A DNA stretch of 8,757 nt from Alphaproteobacteria bacterium (GTDB lineage Bacteria > Pseudomonadota > Alphaproteobacteria > BOG-932 > Roseiterribacteraceae). This document shows, in pieces, positions 7,782-8,757 of this stretch (its first letter is position 1; each line of letters begins with the position of its first letter). A program made the position numbers and the translations under genes. The DNA is taken from NCBI GenBank assembly GCA_903970575.1, contig CAJCJC010000111.1:1-8757 (forward strand), given 5' to 3'. Under the pieces are notes generated by a model, which searched no databases, was not told the origin of the DNA, and worked only from the letters and a program-made list of their open reading frames with translations.

Positions 7782-7782
<1 letters not shown>
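7063..7782 (-). CDS. bchM: Mg-protoporphyrin IX O-methyltransferase
   Basis: BchM transfers a methyl group from S-adenosylmethionine to the C13 propionate of Mg-protoporphyrin IX. It acts after Mg-chelatase (BchH) and before the AcsF cyclase, both encoded in this stretch. The protein is 239 aa. The N-terminal block IETYFDRTAADAWKKLTSDAP (19-39) is typical, followed by SAM motif I LDAGCGTGV (72-80), the acidic end of strand 2 VVAIDLSP, and GDMLADNLGVFDHVVAMDSLIHY. I chose ATG 7782 because it overlaps the bchL stop in TAATG; a longer frame to 7857 would run 75 nt into bchL. ATG 7761 (MATSYQL) is another candidate closer to some homologues. The stop overlaps lhaA by four bases. Confidence 0.95.

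Positions 7783-8757
<975 letters not shown>

Overview
The window is a solid block of photosynthesis genes from an aerobic or facultative purple (bacteriochlorophyll a) alphaproteobacterium. This is supported by the high G+C content, the gene order bchH-bchL-bchM-lhaA-puhA-puhB-puhC-orf-acsF-puhE-hemA, a purple-bacterial reaction-centre H subunit, and an oxygen-dependent AcsF cyclase. The order matches the conserved bchFNBHLM-lhaA-puhABC-acsF-puhE-hemA arm of alphaproteobacterial photosynthesis gene clusters. PuhA resembles Rhizobiales-type sequences as I remember them, but genus and family cannot be fixed from the window.

All genes lie on the minus strand, so transcription runs from high to low coordinates. 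At the right edge is the last part of a gene that is probably bchH (Mg-chelatase large subunit). Next come bchL (protochlorophyllide reductase ATPase) and bchM (Mg-protoporphyrin methyltransferase). The middle holds lhaA (LH1 assembly, MFS fold), puhA (RC-H), and the assembly factors puhB and puhC. After these come a small unnamed gene (99 aa), acsF (aerobic cyclase), a long puhE-like gene, and finally the first ~180 codons of hemA (5-aminolevulinate synthase), cut by the left edge.

The genes are almost gapless. Most junctions are ATGA, TAATG or TTGA overlaps, and the largest gap is 23 nt, between lhaA and puhA. No promoter, terminator, RNA gene, mobile element or repeat array could be supported. 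The whole window is best read as one translationally coupled stretch of a superoperon. It joins the first committed step of tetrapyrrole synthesis (HemA), the Mg-branch enzymes (BchH, BchM, AcsF, BchL), and assembly of the RC-LH1 complex (LhaA, PuhA/B/C/E).

The main unusual feature is the 590-aa puhE product. Its N-terminal ~250 residues are an ordinary multi-pass PuhE. It then continues without a break into a complete COG0523/CobW-type G3E GTPase with Walker A, the CxCC metal motif, EPSG and NKID. A membrane photosystem-assembly protein fused to a predicted metallochaperone GTPase, directly after the di-iron cyclase gene acsF, suggests a metal-delivery step built into pigment or photosystem biogenesis. 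Second, HemA appears to carry a ~60-75 residue N-terminal extension with two Cys-Pro dipeptides, similar to heme-regulatory motifs, and probably starts at a TTG overlapping the puhE stop.
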